From assembly GCA_937901255.1 (NCBI GenBank), contig CALCHN010000004.1, positions 1-64,000 of the forward strand: a stretch of 64,000 nucleotides of DNA, written 5' to 3'. A program made the translations under genes and the position numbers. Each line of letters opens with the position of its first letter. Position 1 is the stretch's first letter. The notes beneath the pieces are model-generated. The model was not told the origin of the DNA. It was given only the letters and a program-made list of their open reading frames with translations, and did no database searches. This document shows positions 50,070-61,300 of the stretch, piece after piece. The stretch is from an uncultured Flavobacteriales bacterium (GTDB lineage: Bacteria; Bacteroidota; Bacteroidia; Flavobacteriales_E; Vicingaceae).

Positions 50070-50846
50070 TTAGCTGTTTTGGTTTAAAGTAAAGGTGCGT
50101 TCCCCCGAATCATTGAAGGGCCCGGGAATTAATTTTCCCGATTCATCGATAAGTTCTAATCGTATGGTGTTTTTGCTTTCGGATAAACCATCAATTTGGT
50201 ACGATGCCCATTTGTCAACAATGATGGAAGTGGTTCCATTAAAAGTTACTTTTACCTTATTGCCGTTTTCGCTTAGCGAAGTGTTTACTAAGCAAAAATC
50301 CAAAATAGGAATGTTGTTTTGAGGTAAGTAATAGAACAGATGGGCTTTTGTTTCGTCAAAAAGTTGATCATCATTTAGTACAATGTTTTTAAGTAAAGTG
50401 GCATTATTGGTTTTAATTCCTAAGTTGTTTTCATCGCTTAAAAAAGCCAAGAAAACATTGTTTCCGGATAAAAATTCTTGTTCAATTTTGGTGGAGGGGT
50501 GGGTGGTAATGGTATAATTATTTTGTATAGTGGTAATGTTATAGTTTTGGTTGTTTTCAATGTTAAATTGAAGGATGTTGATGCCTTCTTTAAAAGAGGT
50601 GTTGGTTAAAGTCAAGCTGCTTTCAGTGTTGTTTTTTGAAGGTTTAATTTCAGTAAGGGTAATGCCATCAGCAGTAAACTCGGCAATATCATCGTCTATT
50701 TTTTGTTCTATAATTAGTGTGTTTTCATTAGTTGTTTCAGATGCAGTTTTTTCGTTGGAAGTATTGTTTTTATCGTTATCGCTTGTTGAGGTACAAGCAA
50801 AAAAAGGAATTAAAATAATTAGAAGAAACTTTTTTAAACGTATCAT
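50070..50846 (-). CDS. Hypothetical lipoprotein, 258 aa
   Basis: Not recognised. The signal peptide ends in the lipobox IPFFACTST (Cys18), followed by a long Asn/Thr/Glu/Ser linker (about 20-45). The mature domain is beta-rich with many Asn and Thr residues (SLTLTNTSFKEGINILQFNI), perhaps an Ig-like surface domain. It sits between the biotin-carrier gene (6 bp) and queG (4 bp), so all three are probably co-transcribed, although no functional link is evident. Confidence 0.65.
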   Translation of the reverse strand: MIRLKKFLLIILIPFFACTSTSDNDKNNTSNEKTASETTNENTLIIEQKIDDDIAEFTADGITLTEIKPSKNNTESSLTLTNTSFKEGINILQFNIENNQNYNITTIQNNYTITTHPSTKIEQEFLSGNNVFLAFLSDENNLGIKTNNATLLKNIVLNDDQLFDETKAHLFYYLPQNNIPILDFCLVNTSLSENGNKVKVTFNGTTSIIVDKWASYQIDGLSESKNTIRLELIDESGKLIPGPFNDSGERTFTLNQNS

Positions 50847-50852
50847 ATAAAA

Positions 50853-51356
50853 TTATTCAAAATTAAGTAACAGTTGATTTTTTTCTACTGCCTGACCAGT
50901 TTTAACAGCAATACTTTTTATAACGCCATCAGTTGGAGATTTAATAACATTTTCCATTTTCATGGCTTCTAAAATAAGTAGGGCATCACCTTTTTTTACC
51001 TCTTTCCCAACTTCCACATCAATAGAAAGCACTAAACCTGGCATTGGAGCTTTTAAGTCGCTTACTTTGGTAACTAATAAATTATCCATGCCTAAGCTGT
51101 GTAGGAGGTCGTCAAATTTATCTTTTAACTGAAATTTGTATTTAATACCATTTATTTTAACAAAAACAGTTTTTTCTTCCGGATTTAACTTAAGCAGTTC
51201 AAGATTATATGATTTATTGTCTTTTATAACATGGAAAAGGTTGTTTTTTACCTTTTTCACATCCCAATTAAAAGGGTTGCCATCAATTGTTCCTGATGAT
51301 GCGTTTTTATCAAACTCAACATTAAATTCTCTTTTGTTTTCGCTTATTACCTTCAT
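50853..51356 (-). CDS. Biotin carboxyl carrier protein (acyl-CoA carboxylase type)
   Basis: A 167-residue protein whose C-terminal 70 residues form a biotinyl domain. KAPMPGLVLSIDVEVGKEVK leads to EAMKMEN with the biotinylated Lys133, and TGQAVEKNQLLLNFE closes the domain. The N-terminal 95 residues are a strand-rich region as in carrier subunits of propionyl-CoA or related carboxylases. No carboxylase or carboxyltransferase subunit is next to it, so its partners must be encoded elsewhere. A TAnnTTTG element (TATTTTTG, complement of 51396-51403) lies about 40 nt upstream. Confidence 0.9.
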   Translation of the reverse strand: MKVISENKREFNVEFDKNASSGTIDGNPFNWDVKKVKNNLFHVIKDNKSYNLELLKLNPEEKTVFVKINGIKYKFQLKDKFDDLLHSLGMDNLLVTKVSDLKAPMPGLVLSIDVEVGKEVKKGDALLILEAMKMENVIKSPTDGVIKSIAVKTGQAVEKNQLLLNFE

Positions 51357-51395
51357 TTAAACTCCTAATTTAGCAGATTAATAATTTTTAGAACA

Positions 51396-51403
51396 CAAAA
51401 ATA
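51396..51403 (-). promoter_or_regulatory. Possible -7 element of the biotin-carrier transcript
   Basis: The complement is TATTTTTG, an exact TAnnTTTG match. No ideal TTG is seen at -33. It lies in the 68-bp divergent gap before the hydrolase gene. Confidence 0.4.
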
Positions 51404-51424
51404 ACAATAATAATTACTTATAAA

Positions 51425-52189
51425 ATGACATTAAATTTTAAAAAAGAAGGAAATGCTGCGGAGTCGCTTATAATACTACATGGTTTATTTGGTTCGTTAG
51501 ATAATTGGATGACTTTTGCCAAAAAAATGAGTGAGCATTTTACGGTGTATTTGTTAGACGCTAGAAATCACGGTCAATCATTTCACGATGATGAGTTTAC
51601 GTATGATTGCATGGCAAAAGATGTGAAAGATTTTATGGAGCAACAACAAATTAAAGAATCAATAGTGTTGGGTCATTCTATGGGTGGGAAAACAGCTATG
51701 CAGCTAGCTTTTAATTATCCTCATTTGGTAAAAAAATTAATTGTTGCAGATATTGCTCCAAAAGCTTACCCTGTACATCACGGGGAAATTATTAAAGGGT
51801 TACAATCATTAGATTTTGGTGTGATAAAAACCCGGGGAGAGGCTGATGACAAGTTGGCTGAAGCTATACCAATTTTAGCAGTACGTCAGTTTTTATTGAA
51901 AAATATGTATTGGAAAGAAAAAGACCAATTAGCATGGCGGTTTAATTTAGATGTAATAGCTAATAAAATTGAAAATGTAGGTGTTGAAATAAAAGCATCC
52001 TTTCCATTTAGTGAGCCTACTTTGTTTGTGAGAGGAGAACGCTCTAATTATGTGTTGGATGAAGATGTTATTGATATTAAAAACATTTTTCCTAACATGA
52101 AATTGGAAACAATTAATGGTTCTGGACATTGGATTCATGCTGAAAAACCTAAGGAATTTATGCAAGTTATTGAATCATTTCTATTGTAA
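51425..52189 (+). CDS. Alpha/beta-fold hydrolase (YbfF-like esterase)
   Basis: A 254-residue cytoplasmic hydrolase. It shows the oxyanion region LHGLFGSLDNWM (near 18), the strand LLDARNHGQS, the nucleophile elbow VLGHSMGGKTAM (Ser near 93), an Asp in VIDIKNIFP or the preceding strand, and the catalytic His in NGSGHWIHAEKP (near 237). Similar enzymes cleave acyl-CoA, acyl-ester or thioester substrates; the natural substrate is unknown. It is divergent from the biotin-carrier gene. Confidence 0.88.
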   Translation: MTLNFKKEGNAAESLIILHGLFGSLDNWMTFAKKMSEHFTVYLLDARNHGQSFHDDEFTYDCMAKDVKDFMEQQQIKESIVLGHSMGGKTAMQLAFNYPHLVKKLIVADIAPKAYPVHHGEIIKGLQSLDFGVIKTRGEADDKLAEAIPILAVRQFLLKNMYWKEKDQLAWRFNLDVIANKIENVGVEIKASFPFSEPTLFVRGERSNYVLDEDVIDIKNIFPNMKLETINGSGHWIHAEKPKEFMQVIESFLL

Positions 52190-52292
52190 ATAGTGCTTTC
52201 ACAGAATAGATTGTTGCAACGTTTAAGAGTAAATTAGCGTCACAACTTGTACATATACAGAAAAATAATTTACTAGGATACTACAACAAATA

Positions 52293-52322
52293 TTGCATTT
52301 CGCAACATTTTTTGTATTATTG
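52293..52322 (+). promoter_or_regulatory. Predicted promoter of the SprB-repeat gene (TTG-N19-TATTATTG)
   Basis: TTG at 52293-52295 and TATTATTG at 52315-52322 (7 of 8 to consensus), 19 nt apart and 31 nt before the ATG. Small dyads, TTGC-ATTTC-GCAA (52293-52305) and GTTGCAAC (52213-52220), lie in the same 164-bp region. Confidence 0.5.
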
Positions 52323-52353
52323 TCGTAACAAATCCTTTAATAAAAAAAGCTGA

Positions 52354-55300
52354 ATGAAATTTATTAAGACAAGTATAGTTGTATTTACGTTGTTAATATC
52401 AACTATATCTATTAACTTATTTGCTGCCGATTTTTATTGGGTAGGCAATTCAGGTAGTTGGAACAACCCATCTCATTGGTCGTTAAGTAGTGGTGGACAA
52501 GGTGGAGCAGGAATTCCTTCAATGAGTGATAATGTTGTTTTTGATAATTTATCAATTAGCCAAGCTTCAGAAATTGTAATTAATCAACAAGCCAATTGTG
52601 CTTCTTTTCAAGTTCAAACTTTACATAAAGTTGTTTTTTCATCTAATAATGGAGCCGAGTTAAACATCAATGGAAATTTTCAAGTAAATGAAAATTATGA
52701 AAATCAGTTTTATGGTAGAACTATTTTTTCATCCAATCAACCCTTCACACAAATAAATACAAATAGAGCAACATTTTTAGGAGATGTTGAATTTAATGCT
52801 GAATCAAAATTTAATTTAACAAGTGATTTAATACTCACAGATTCCAATTTTATATATCTCAAAAAAGGAGAATTAAATGTAAACAATAGAACCATTTACT
52901 CTGGAGGTATTGACGTTAGAAGTAATAACGCCAAAAAAATCACTACTAAAAATGCTGTCATTTACAACCATCAAAAAGCACGATTTGATGCTAATAATTT
53001 TAATCTAGAAAATGACGCCTCAGACATCATTATTTACAGACAAGCCCAAGATGTAGCTTTAGGTAATATTGATAAAAATGAACTATCATTTAGCAATGGT
53101 TCTAAAATGACTAACACCTGTGGAGCAGTTCCTTTTACAATAACTACTTCAGTAATATCTAATTATAATGGTTTTGGAGTGAGTTGTGCTGGTGTTTGCG
53201 ATGCGGTTGTTTATGTGTCAATAACTGGTGGAGTAGGACCATTTAACATTTTATGGTTAGGCCCCGGAACACCTGTAAATGATACCTTATATAATTCTTG
53301 TCAAGGAAATGTTGGGGTGCAAGTTACGGATATGGGACAAAATCCACCTTTTGGAACGCAATGTACCGATCAGGTATTTGTTACCAATCCAATTGCATTA
53401 GCCATTAATCTTATAGGAATTGTAGAGCCTACATGTAATGGTGATTGTGATGGAGCTATAGGTACAAATGTGGCTTTTGGTGTAGCTCCTTACTCTATTT
53501 CTTGGGTACAAGTGCCCGATACTACTTCTACTATTACCAATATTTGTGCTGGAGCTTATGATATAAATGTGGTAGATGCTAACGGTTGTACAGAGACGCA
53601 AAACTTTGTGTTAACCGAGCCAGCTCCTTTAACTTTTCAGTTAGATAGTACCAATATTAACTGCTTTGGAACATGTACAGGTACAGCTACAGTTTCAAAT
53701 GAAGCAGGAGCAAACGGCCCCCCTTATACTTACTTATGGACACCCAATGGAGAGCTTTCATCAAGTATAAGTAATTTATGTGCAGGTATGTATGGAGTAA
53801 CAGTTTCTGATGCTGACGGATGTTCTACAACAGATAGTGTAAATATTACCATTCCTAATCAACTACAGTGGGATACTATTGTTCAAAATGTAAGTTGTGG
53901 AGGAGTGTGTGATGGTTCAATTACGGTAAATATTTTAAGTGGAGGAACAGCTCCTTTTACTCACAATTGGAGTACCGGAGCAACTAATAATGGTGTTTCT
54001 TCTACCATTTCAGGTTTATGTGCCGGAACTTATACAGATTCTATAGTTGATGGTAATGGTTGTGATACGGTTATCACCATTATCATAACAGAGCCTGATA
54101 CTTTATTAACATCAACAACATCTTCAAATGTTACCTGTTTTAGTGCTTGTGATGGTTATGCAGTTACTTCGCCAGTAGGAGGTACGCCAAATTATACTTA
54201 TACTTGGTCTTCTATTCCTGCCGGATTAACATTTAGTGGACAAGGAACAGATTCTATTTTTAACTTATGTCCGGGTCAATATGTCGTTAACATAGTTGAT
54301 GCGAATAACTGTTCCACATCAGATACTATAACCATAGCAGAGCCAGCATTATTGGTTGCCAACCCTAGTGCAACAGACATATCTTGTTCGGGGGTTTGTG
54401 ATGGAAGTGTAACAGCCAACCCAACAGGCGGCACAACACCTTATTCTTATGTTTGGACTGGTCCGGGAGGTCCTTATAATACACAATCTGTTAATAGTTT
54501 GTGTGCTGGAACGTATGTGGTAACCGTTACAGATTCTAACAACTGTGTAGCTATTGATAGTGTAATCATTACAGCTCCTCAGCCACTTACAGTAAATGTA
54601 AATGGTACGGATATGTCGTGTGCAGGTGTTTGTGATGGAGCTGCAACCGCAACAATTAATGGAGGAACTTCTCCATACACTATTGTTTGGACAAGCGTGC
54701 CTGCCGGGCAAGTTACTACAGGACAAGGAACAACATCTATTTCTAATTTGTGTGCCGGAACTTATACGATTAATGTAACTGATTCTAATGGATGTACTAC
54801 CAATGCTTCTGTGGTAATTAATGAACCAACCGGAATTAATGCCAACTTAACACAAACCGAAGTTTCTTGTAACGCAGCATGTGATGCATCTGCAACTGTA
54901 ACGCCATCAGGAGGTGTAGCACCCTATATGGTATCATGGAATGGGGTTGCGTTTGTTCCAGTAGTAGGTGGGTTTAATACTATAAATGGATTATGTGCAG
55001 GGAATCATACAGTTATTGTCCGAGATGCAAACAATTGTACTACAACAATAAATTTCACTATTACTGAGCCAGCTGCATTAATAACATCTACAACAGGAAC
55101 TGATTTAACATGTAATGGGATTTGTAATGGTACTGCAACAACTACTCCTTCAGGAGGAAGTGGAGCATATACTTATGTTTGGACAACAATTCCTGCGGGA
55201 CTTACTTTTGCTGGTCAGGGAACAAACACTATAACCAACCTTTGTGCAGGAACATATATTGTTAATATTATGGACACGTCAAATTGTTCGGTTAACGATA

Positions 55301-58300
55301 CTATTGTGGTAAATGAACCACAAGCTATTAATCCAAATACTCAATTTACGAATATGAGTTGTAATGGAATAAATGATGGTTCTGCGGTAGCAGTGCCAAC
55401 AGGAGGTAATCCACCATATACTATTAATTGGGTTACTTTACCAGGAAACACTCCTATTGCAGGAAATCCTATAAATGGGTTAGGTGCTGGACAATATGAA
55501 GTTATCGTTATAGATGCTAATAGTTGTGAAGTTAGAGATACTATTACCATTACTAATCCACCAGTATTAAACCTAAATGTTACTGCTACAAATGCAAGTT
55601 GCCAAGCAGTTTGTGATGGTTCTGCTGTAGCAGTAGCTTCAGGCGGAACGCCAGGTTATTCTTATCAGTGGGATGCTAATGCAGGAAGCCAAACTACAGA
55701 CTCTGCAACAAATCTTTGTGCAGGAACTTATAATGTTACTGTAACTGATACTAACGGTTGTACAGCTTCTGGTAATGTTACCATAGCTCCATCAATTACT
55801 ATTAATATTACAACCACAGCAATCACTATTAGTTGTAATGGTGTGTGTGATGGAAGTGCAACGGCTAACCCATCAGGTGGAACATTACCTTATTCTTATA
55901 GTTGGTCTAATGGAGATACTACCCAAACTACTTCAACTTTATGTCCGGGTTGGGTTTATGTTACCGTTACAGATGCTAACGGTTGTACTGCTGTTGATTC
56001 GGTAAATATGCCAGTTGATCCATCTGTTTTAGTTCCAAATGGAGTTATTAATCAACAAATTTCTTGTAATGGAACATGTGATGGAATGGTTTCATCAGCT
56101 CCAACAGGAGGAACTCCACCTTATTCAATTTCATGGTCGGTACCTGATACAAATAATGTATGTGCAGGTATAGCTGTTGTAACAGTTACAGATAATAACG
56201 GTTGTATTCAAACAGATACCTTAACATTGGTTGCTCCTGATACTATAGCACCTAATCCAACTATTACTAATGTTTTATGTAGTGGTGATAATACAGGAAG
56301 TATATGTGTTGCTCCAACAGGAGGAAGTCCAGGGTATTCTTATGTTTGGTCAGGTGGTTTAGGTACCAATGCTTGTATTAATAATGTGCCAGCTGGAACT
56401 TATTCTGTAACTATTACAGATACAAATGGTTGCTCAAGGATTGATACATTTACTATAACATCGCCTTCAGCATTAACATCTAATCCAATACAAAATAATG
56501 TTAGTTGTTTTGGAGCTAATGATGGGTCGGCAAGTGTAACTGTTACAGGAGGCGTGTCTCCATATACTTATTTATGGTCAACAACCGATACTACATCATC
56601 TATAAGTAATTTAGCACCTGGAAATTATTCGGTAACAATAATGGATGCTAACGGCTGTATTACGGTGCAAAACTTCACCATTACACAGCCCAACCAATTA
56701 TTGGCTAATGCTACAGGAACTAATGTGGCTTGCGGTGGAGCTCCTTGTACTGGTAGCGTAACTGCTAGTCCTTCTGGTGGTGTGCCAGGATTTACCTATC
56801 AATGGTCAACTAACTCTAATCCAAACCTTGGAACTACACCTTCATTAACCAATTTATGTCCAGATACCTATATAGTAACTGTTACCGATACTAATGGTTG
56901 TACAGCGGTTGATTCATTCACGGTTACAGCACCAACAACACTTACTGTTGCGTTAACTTCTACTGATCCAACTTGTAATGGAGATACAGATGGAACAGCA
57001 ACAGCAACTCCAAGTGGAGGAACTGCTCCTTATACTTATTTATGGGTAGGAACATGTGCTCCTTCTCCAAACAATACAGCTACAGTTACTGGTTTATGTG
57101 CAGGTACTTATACGGTTACCGTTACAGATGCTTTAGGTTGTAGTTTTACAGGTAACGTAACTTTAACCGATCCTGACCCAATTGCAGCAAACCCTGTGGT
57201 TACTAATGCCAATTGTGGTGTTTGTGATGGGGTTATTGCTACATTCCCAACAGGTGGAGATGGGGTTTATTCTCATTCATGGTCAATAGGAGCTACAACT
57301 TCTACTATAACTAACCTTTGTGCAGGATTTTATACAGATACTATTACTGATAATAGTGGTTGTTCGGCAGTTATTACTATTGCAGTAAGTAATCCTACAG
57401 GTCCAACAGGAATAACATCAACGGTTAATAATGCAACTTGTTTTGGTGCTTGTGATGGTTCACTTAATGCACTACCAATTGGAGGGACAGCTCCATTTTC
57501 TTACGCTTGGACATCAGTTCCTCCCGGAGGACCTTATCCTAATGACAGTACTTTAACGGGTTTATGTGCAGGTACGTATAATTTAACATTAACAGATGCC
57601 AGTAATTGTGTGTTAGCAGCAAGTGTTGTTGTTGGTCAGGCAGATAGCATTACTGAAAATTTAAATGTTTCTGATGCCACTTGTTTAGGAACTTGTGATG
57701 GAATGGCGTCTGTAACGCCAAGTGGAGGAACAGCACCTTATTCTTATTTATGGAGCAATGGAGCAACCACTTCATCTACTTCAGGATTGTGTGTTGGAGC
57801 AGCAAGCGTAACCATTACTGATGCTAACGGCTGTAACAAAGTAGTAAACTTTAATGTTACAAGTCCTTCTCAATTAACAGTAAGTACAACTACAACAGAT
57901 GCTTCTTGTAACGGAGATTGTGATGGAACGGCAACAGCAACGCCAAATGGAGGAACAGCTCCTTATACTTATTTATGGAATGATGCTTTAAATCAAACTA
58001 CACCAACCGCAACAGGATTGTGTGCAGGAACTTACAATGTTCAGGTTACAGATGCAAATGGATGTTTTACTGTGGAAACGGTTACTATTAATGAACCAGC
58101 TGTTATTACACCAAACTTAACTACTACTGATGCTACTTGTGGAAATCCAGATGGAACTGCAACTGTAGCTCCAACAGGAGGAACAGCACCTTATTCATAT
58201 TCTTGGAATTTTGGGCCAACTGTTCCAAATGTTACTGGTTTACTAGCAGGTACTTATTCTGTTACCATTACTGATGATAATGGATGTAGTATTGTAGTGC

Positions 58301-61300
58301 CGGTTACCATTAGCAATGCAAACGGGCCATCAATTTCTTTAAATACAAATAACGCAACTTGTAGTGGTGTTTGTGATGGCTCAGCTTCAGTTGCTGTAAC
58401 TTCAGGGGTGCCACCTTACACTTATTTGTGGAGTAATGGAGCTACAACTACAAGTGTAAATGGACTTTGTTCTGGAAATTACACCGTACAAGTTACAGAT
58501 GGTAATGGTTGTGTAACTGCTCAAGCTTTTACTATTTCAGATAATTCACCTATAAGTGTCAGTGTTTCTACCATAGATGCTACTTGTAATGGTGCTTGTG
58601 ATGGTTCTGCCATTGCAACTCCAAATGGAGGAACTGCACCTTATACATATAGTTGGAGTACAGGACATACCATTAATGCTGTTGCAGGTTTATGTGCAGG
58701 GAACTACACAGTAACAGTAACTGATGCGTTGGGTTGTAGCGTGGTGCAAAATGTAAGTATTAATGCTCCATCTAATTTAACAGTTAATGTTTCAGGAAGC
58801 AATGCTAGTTGTAACGGAGGAAGTAATGGAACTGCAACAGCTACACCAAATGGAGGAACTGCTCCATATACATATTCTTGGAATACCGGAGCAACAACCG
58901 CTTCTATTTCTGGATTAACAGCAGGAACTTATACAGTAACTGTTACAGATGCAAATGGATGTTCAACTACTGGTAATGTAACTATTGGAGAAGGCTCAAA
59001 TATTACTGCAACCATTAACACAACTGATGCTACTTGCGGTATTTGTGATGGTACTGCTACAGTAACTGCTCCGGCAGGTGGTGCAGGAGGTCCATATACT
59101 TATTCATGGTTGCCAGGTGGACAAACATCTTCGTCAATCAATGGTTTATGTCCTGGAGCTTATACAGTTGAGGTTACAGATAATAATGGATGTTCAAACA
59201 CATTTAATGTATTAATCAGTAATCCAAACGGACCTTCGTTAAGCATGAGTGCAGATAGCGTAACATGTTTTGGAGATTGTGATGGTACAGCAAATGTAAC
59301 TGTTACTTCAGGAGTTGCCCCATTTGTTTATCAATGGGATGACCCTAACTTGTCAAATTTAGATAGTGCTACTTCTTTATGCGCTGGCTTATACACAGTA
59401 GTTGTTCAAGATGCAAATGGTTGTGTTAGTGTAGATAGTATTAATGTTGGAACACCACAGCAAATTTTAGCGAATATCACTTCCACAAATCCAACTTGTA
59501 ATGGTGTTTGTGATGGTACAGCCACTGCCAACCCAACAGGAGGAATTGGAACTTATACTTTCTCTTGGAGCAATGGACAAACTTCAGCGACAGCTACTAA
59601 TTTATGTGCAGGAACACATACGGTTACCATTACTGATCAAAATGGTTGTTCTATAATTGATAGCGTTACACTAACAGAACCAACAGGAATTAACATAACA
59701 GCAAGTGCTACTAATCCTACTTGTAATGGCGATTGTGATGCAACAGCTTTAGCAACAGCTTCAGGAGGAACAGCACCTTATTCATACTCTTGGAATACTA
59801 CTCCTATTCAAAATAATTCTTTAGCTACAGCTTTATGTGCAGGAACTTATACAGTAACAGTTACTGATGCCAATGGATGTATCGACAGTACTACAGTGGT
59901 AGTAACTGACAACCCTGTATTAACTACTTCAACAAGTACAACTCCACCAACATGTAGTGGAAATTGCGATGGAACAGCTACTACAACTCCAAACGGAGGA
60001 GCAGCACCTTACACTTACTCTTGGAGTAATGGACAAACTTCAGCAACTGCAATTAATTTATGTGCAGGAACATACACAGTAACTATAACAGATGGAAATA
60101 ATTGTGCTACTACAGATACCGTGGTTATTAATAATGCACCTGTTGTTAATGATAGCACTGTAGTTACTAATCCTACTTGTGGAGTATGTAATGGAGCAGT
60201 TACTTCAACTCCTGTAGGCGGTGTTGGTCCTTATGATTTTGTATGGACAGCTATTACAGGACCAAATCCATCACTACCTGTTACAACCACCAATGCGGCA
60301 AGTTCTACCGTTAATGGTTTGTGTGCCGGAACTATTCAACTTCAATTAACCGATTTAGGAACTGGTTGTGTTTCTACTCATACAATAGTTATCAATAGTG
60401 ATGTAACTGCTACAGTGAACATGACTTCAACTGATGAAACCTGTGCTAACGCTTGTAATGGAACGGCATTAGCTTCTGTAAGTGGTGGAACAGCACCTTA
60501 TACGTTTAGTTGGTCGCCTTCTGGTGGAAATGATTCTTTGGCAACTAATCTGTGTGCAGGATTTTATACAGTAACGATTACTGATGCAAACGGTTGTATT
60601 CTTTCAGATACAGTTACCATTAATACTAACGATTTAGATTTAAGTATCACTAACATTGTTCCGGAATCTTGTTTTGGAGCGTGTGATGGTGTAGCGGTAG
60701 TGGCAGTAGGGGCAGGAACTTCTCCATTTACTTATCAGTGGAATGTTACTAATCCTACACAAACAACTCCAACAGCAAGTAATTTGTGTGTAGGTACTTA
60801 TACAGCGGTAGTAACTGACAGTTTAAATTGTAAAGATTCTATTTCTGCTACCATTACAGGTCCTACTCAATTAGTACCTTCAACTACTGTATCTACACCA
60901 ATTAGTTGTAATAGCGTTTGCGATGGAGCAGTGACTGCTACACCAAACGGAGGTACAGCTCCATACACCTATTTATGGGATGATCCTTTAGCACAAACTA
61001 CTCAAACAGCAACAGGACTTTGTGCAGGAACTTATGTGGTAACTATTACTGATGCTAATGGTTGTTCTGAAAATGATACCATTACACTTAATGAGCCATC
61101 AGCAGTGTTAGCGAATGAAGTTATAGTAGCTCCGGCTTGTAATGTTTGTGATGGTTCTATCACCTTAAACCCAACTGGTGGTGTTGGACCATTTACCTAC
61201 TTATGGACAACTCCAACAAGCCCTCCTAATCCAACAACAGCAATGATTACTAACCTTTGTGCTGGGGCTTATTCGGTTGATATAACTGATCAAGGAACAG

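Noticed and set aside
53398..55550. Several antisense frames (for example 54349-54726) inside the SprB-repeat gene
   Set aside because: Shadows of a repetitive Thr/Gly/Asn-rich coding sequence; the Cys/Ser/Arg/Thr-rich translations look artificial and repeat with the period of the sense protein.
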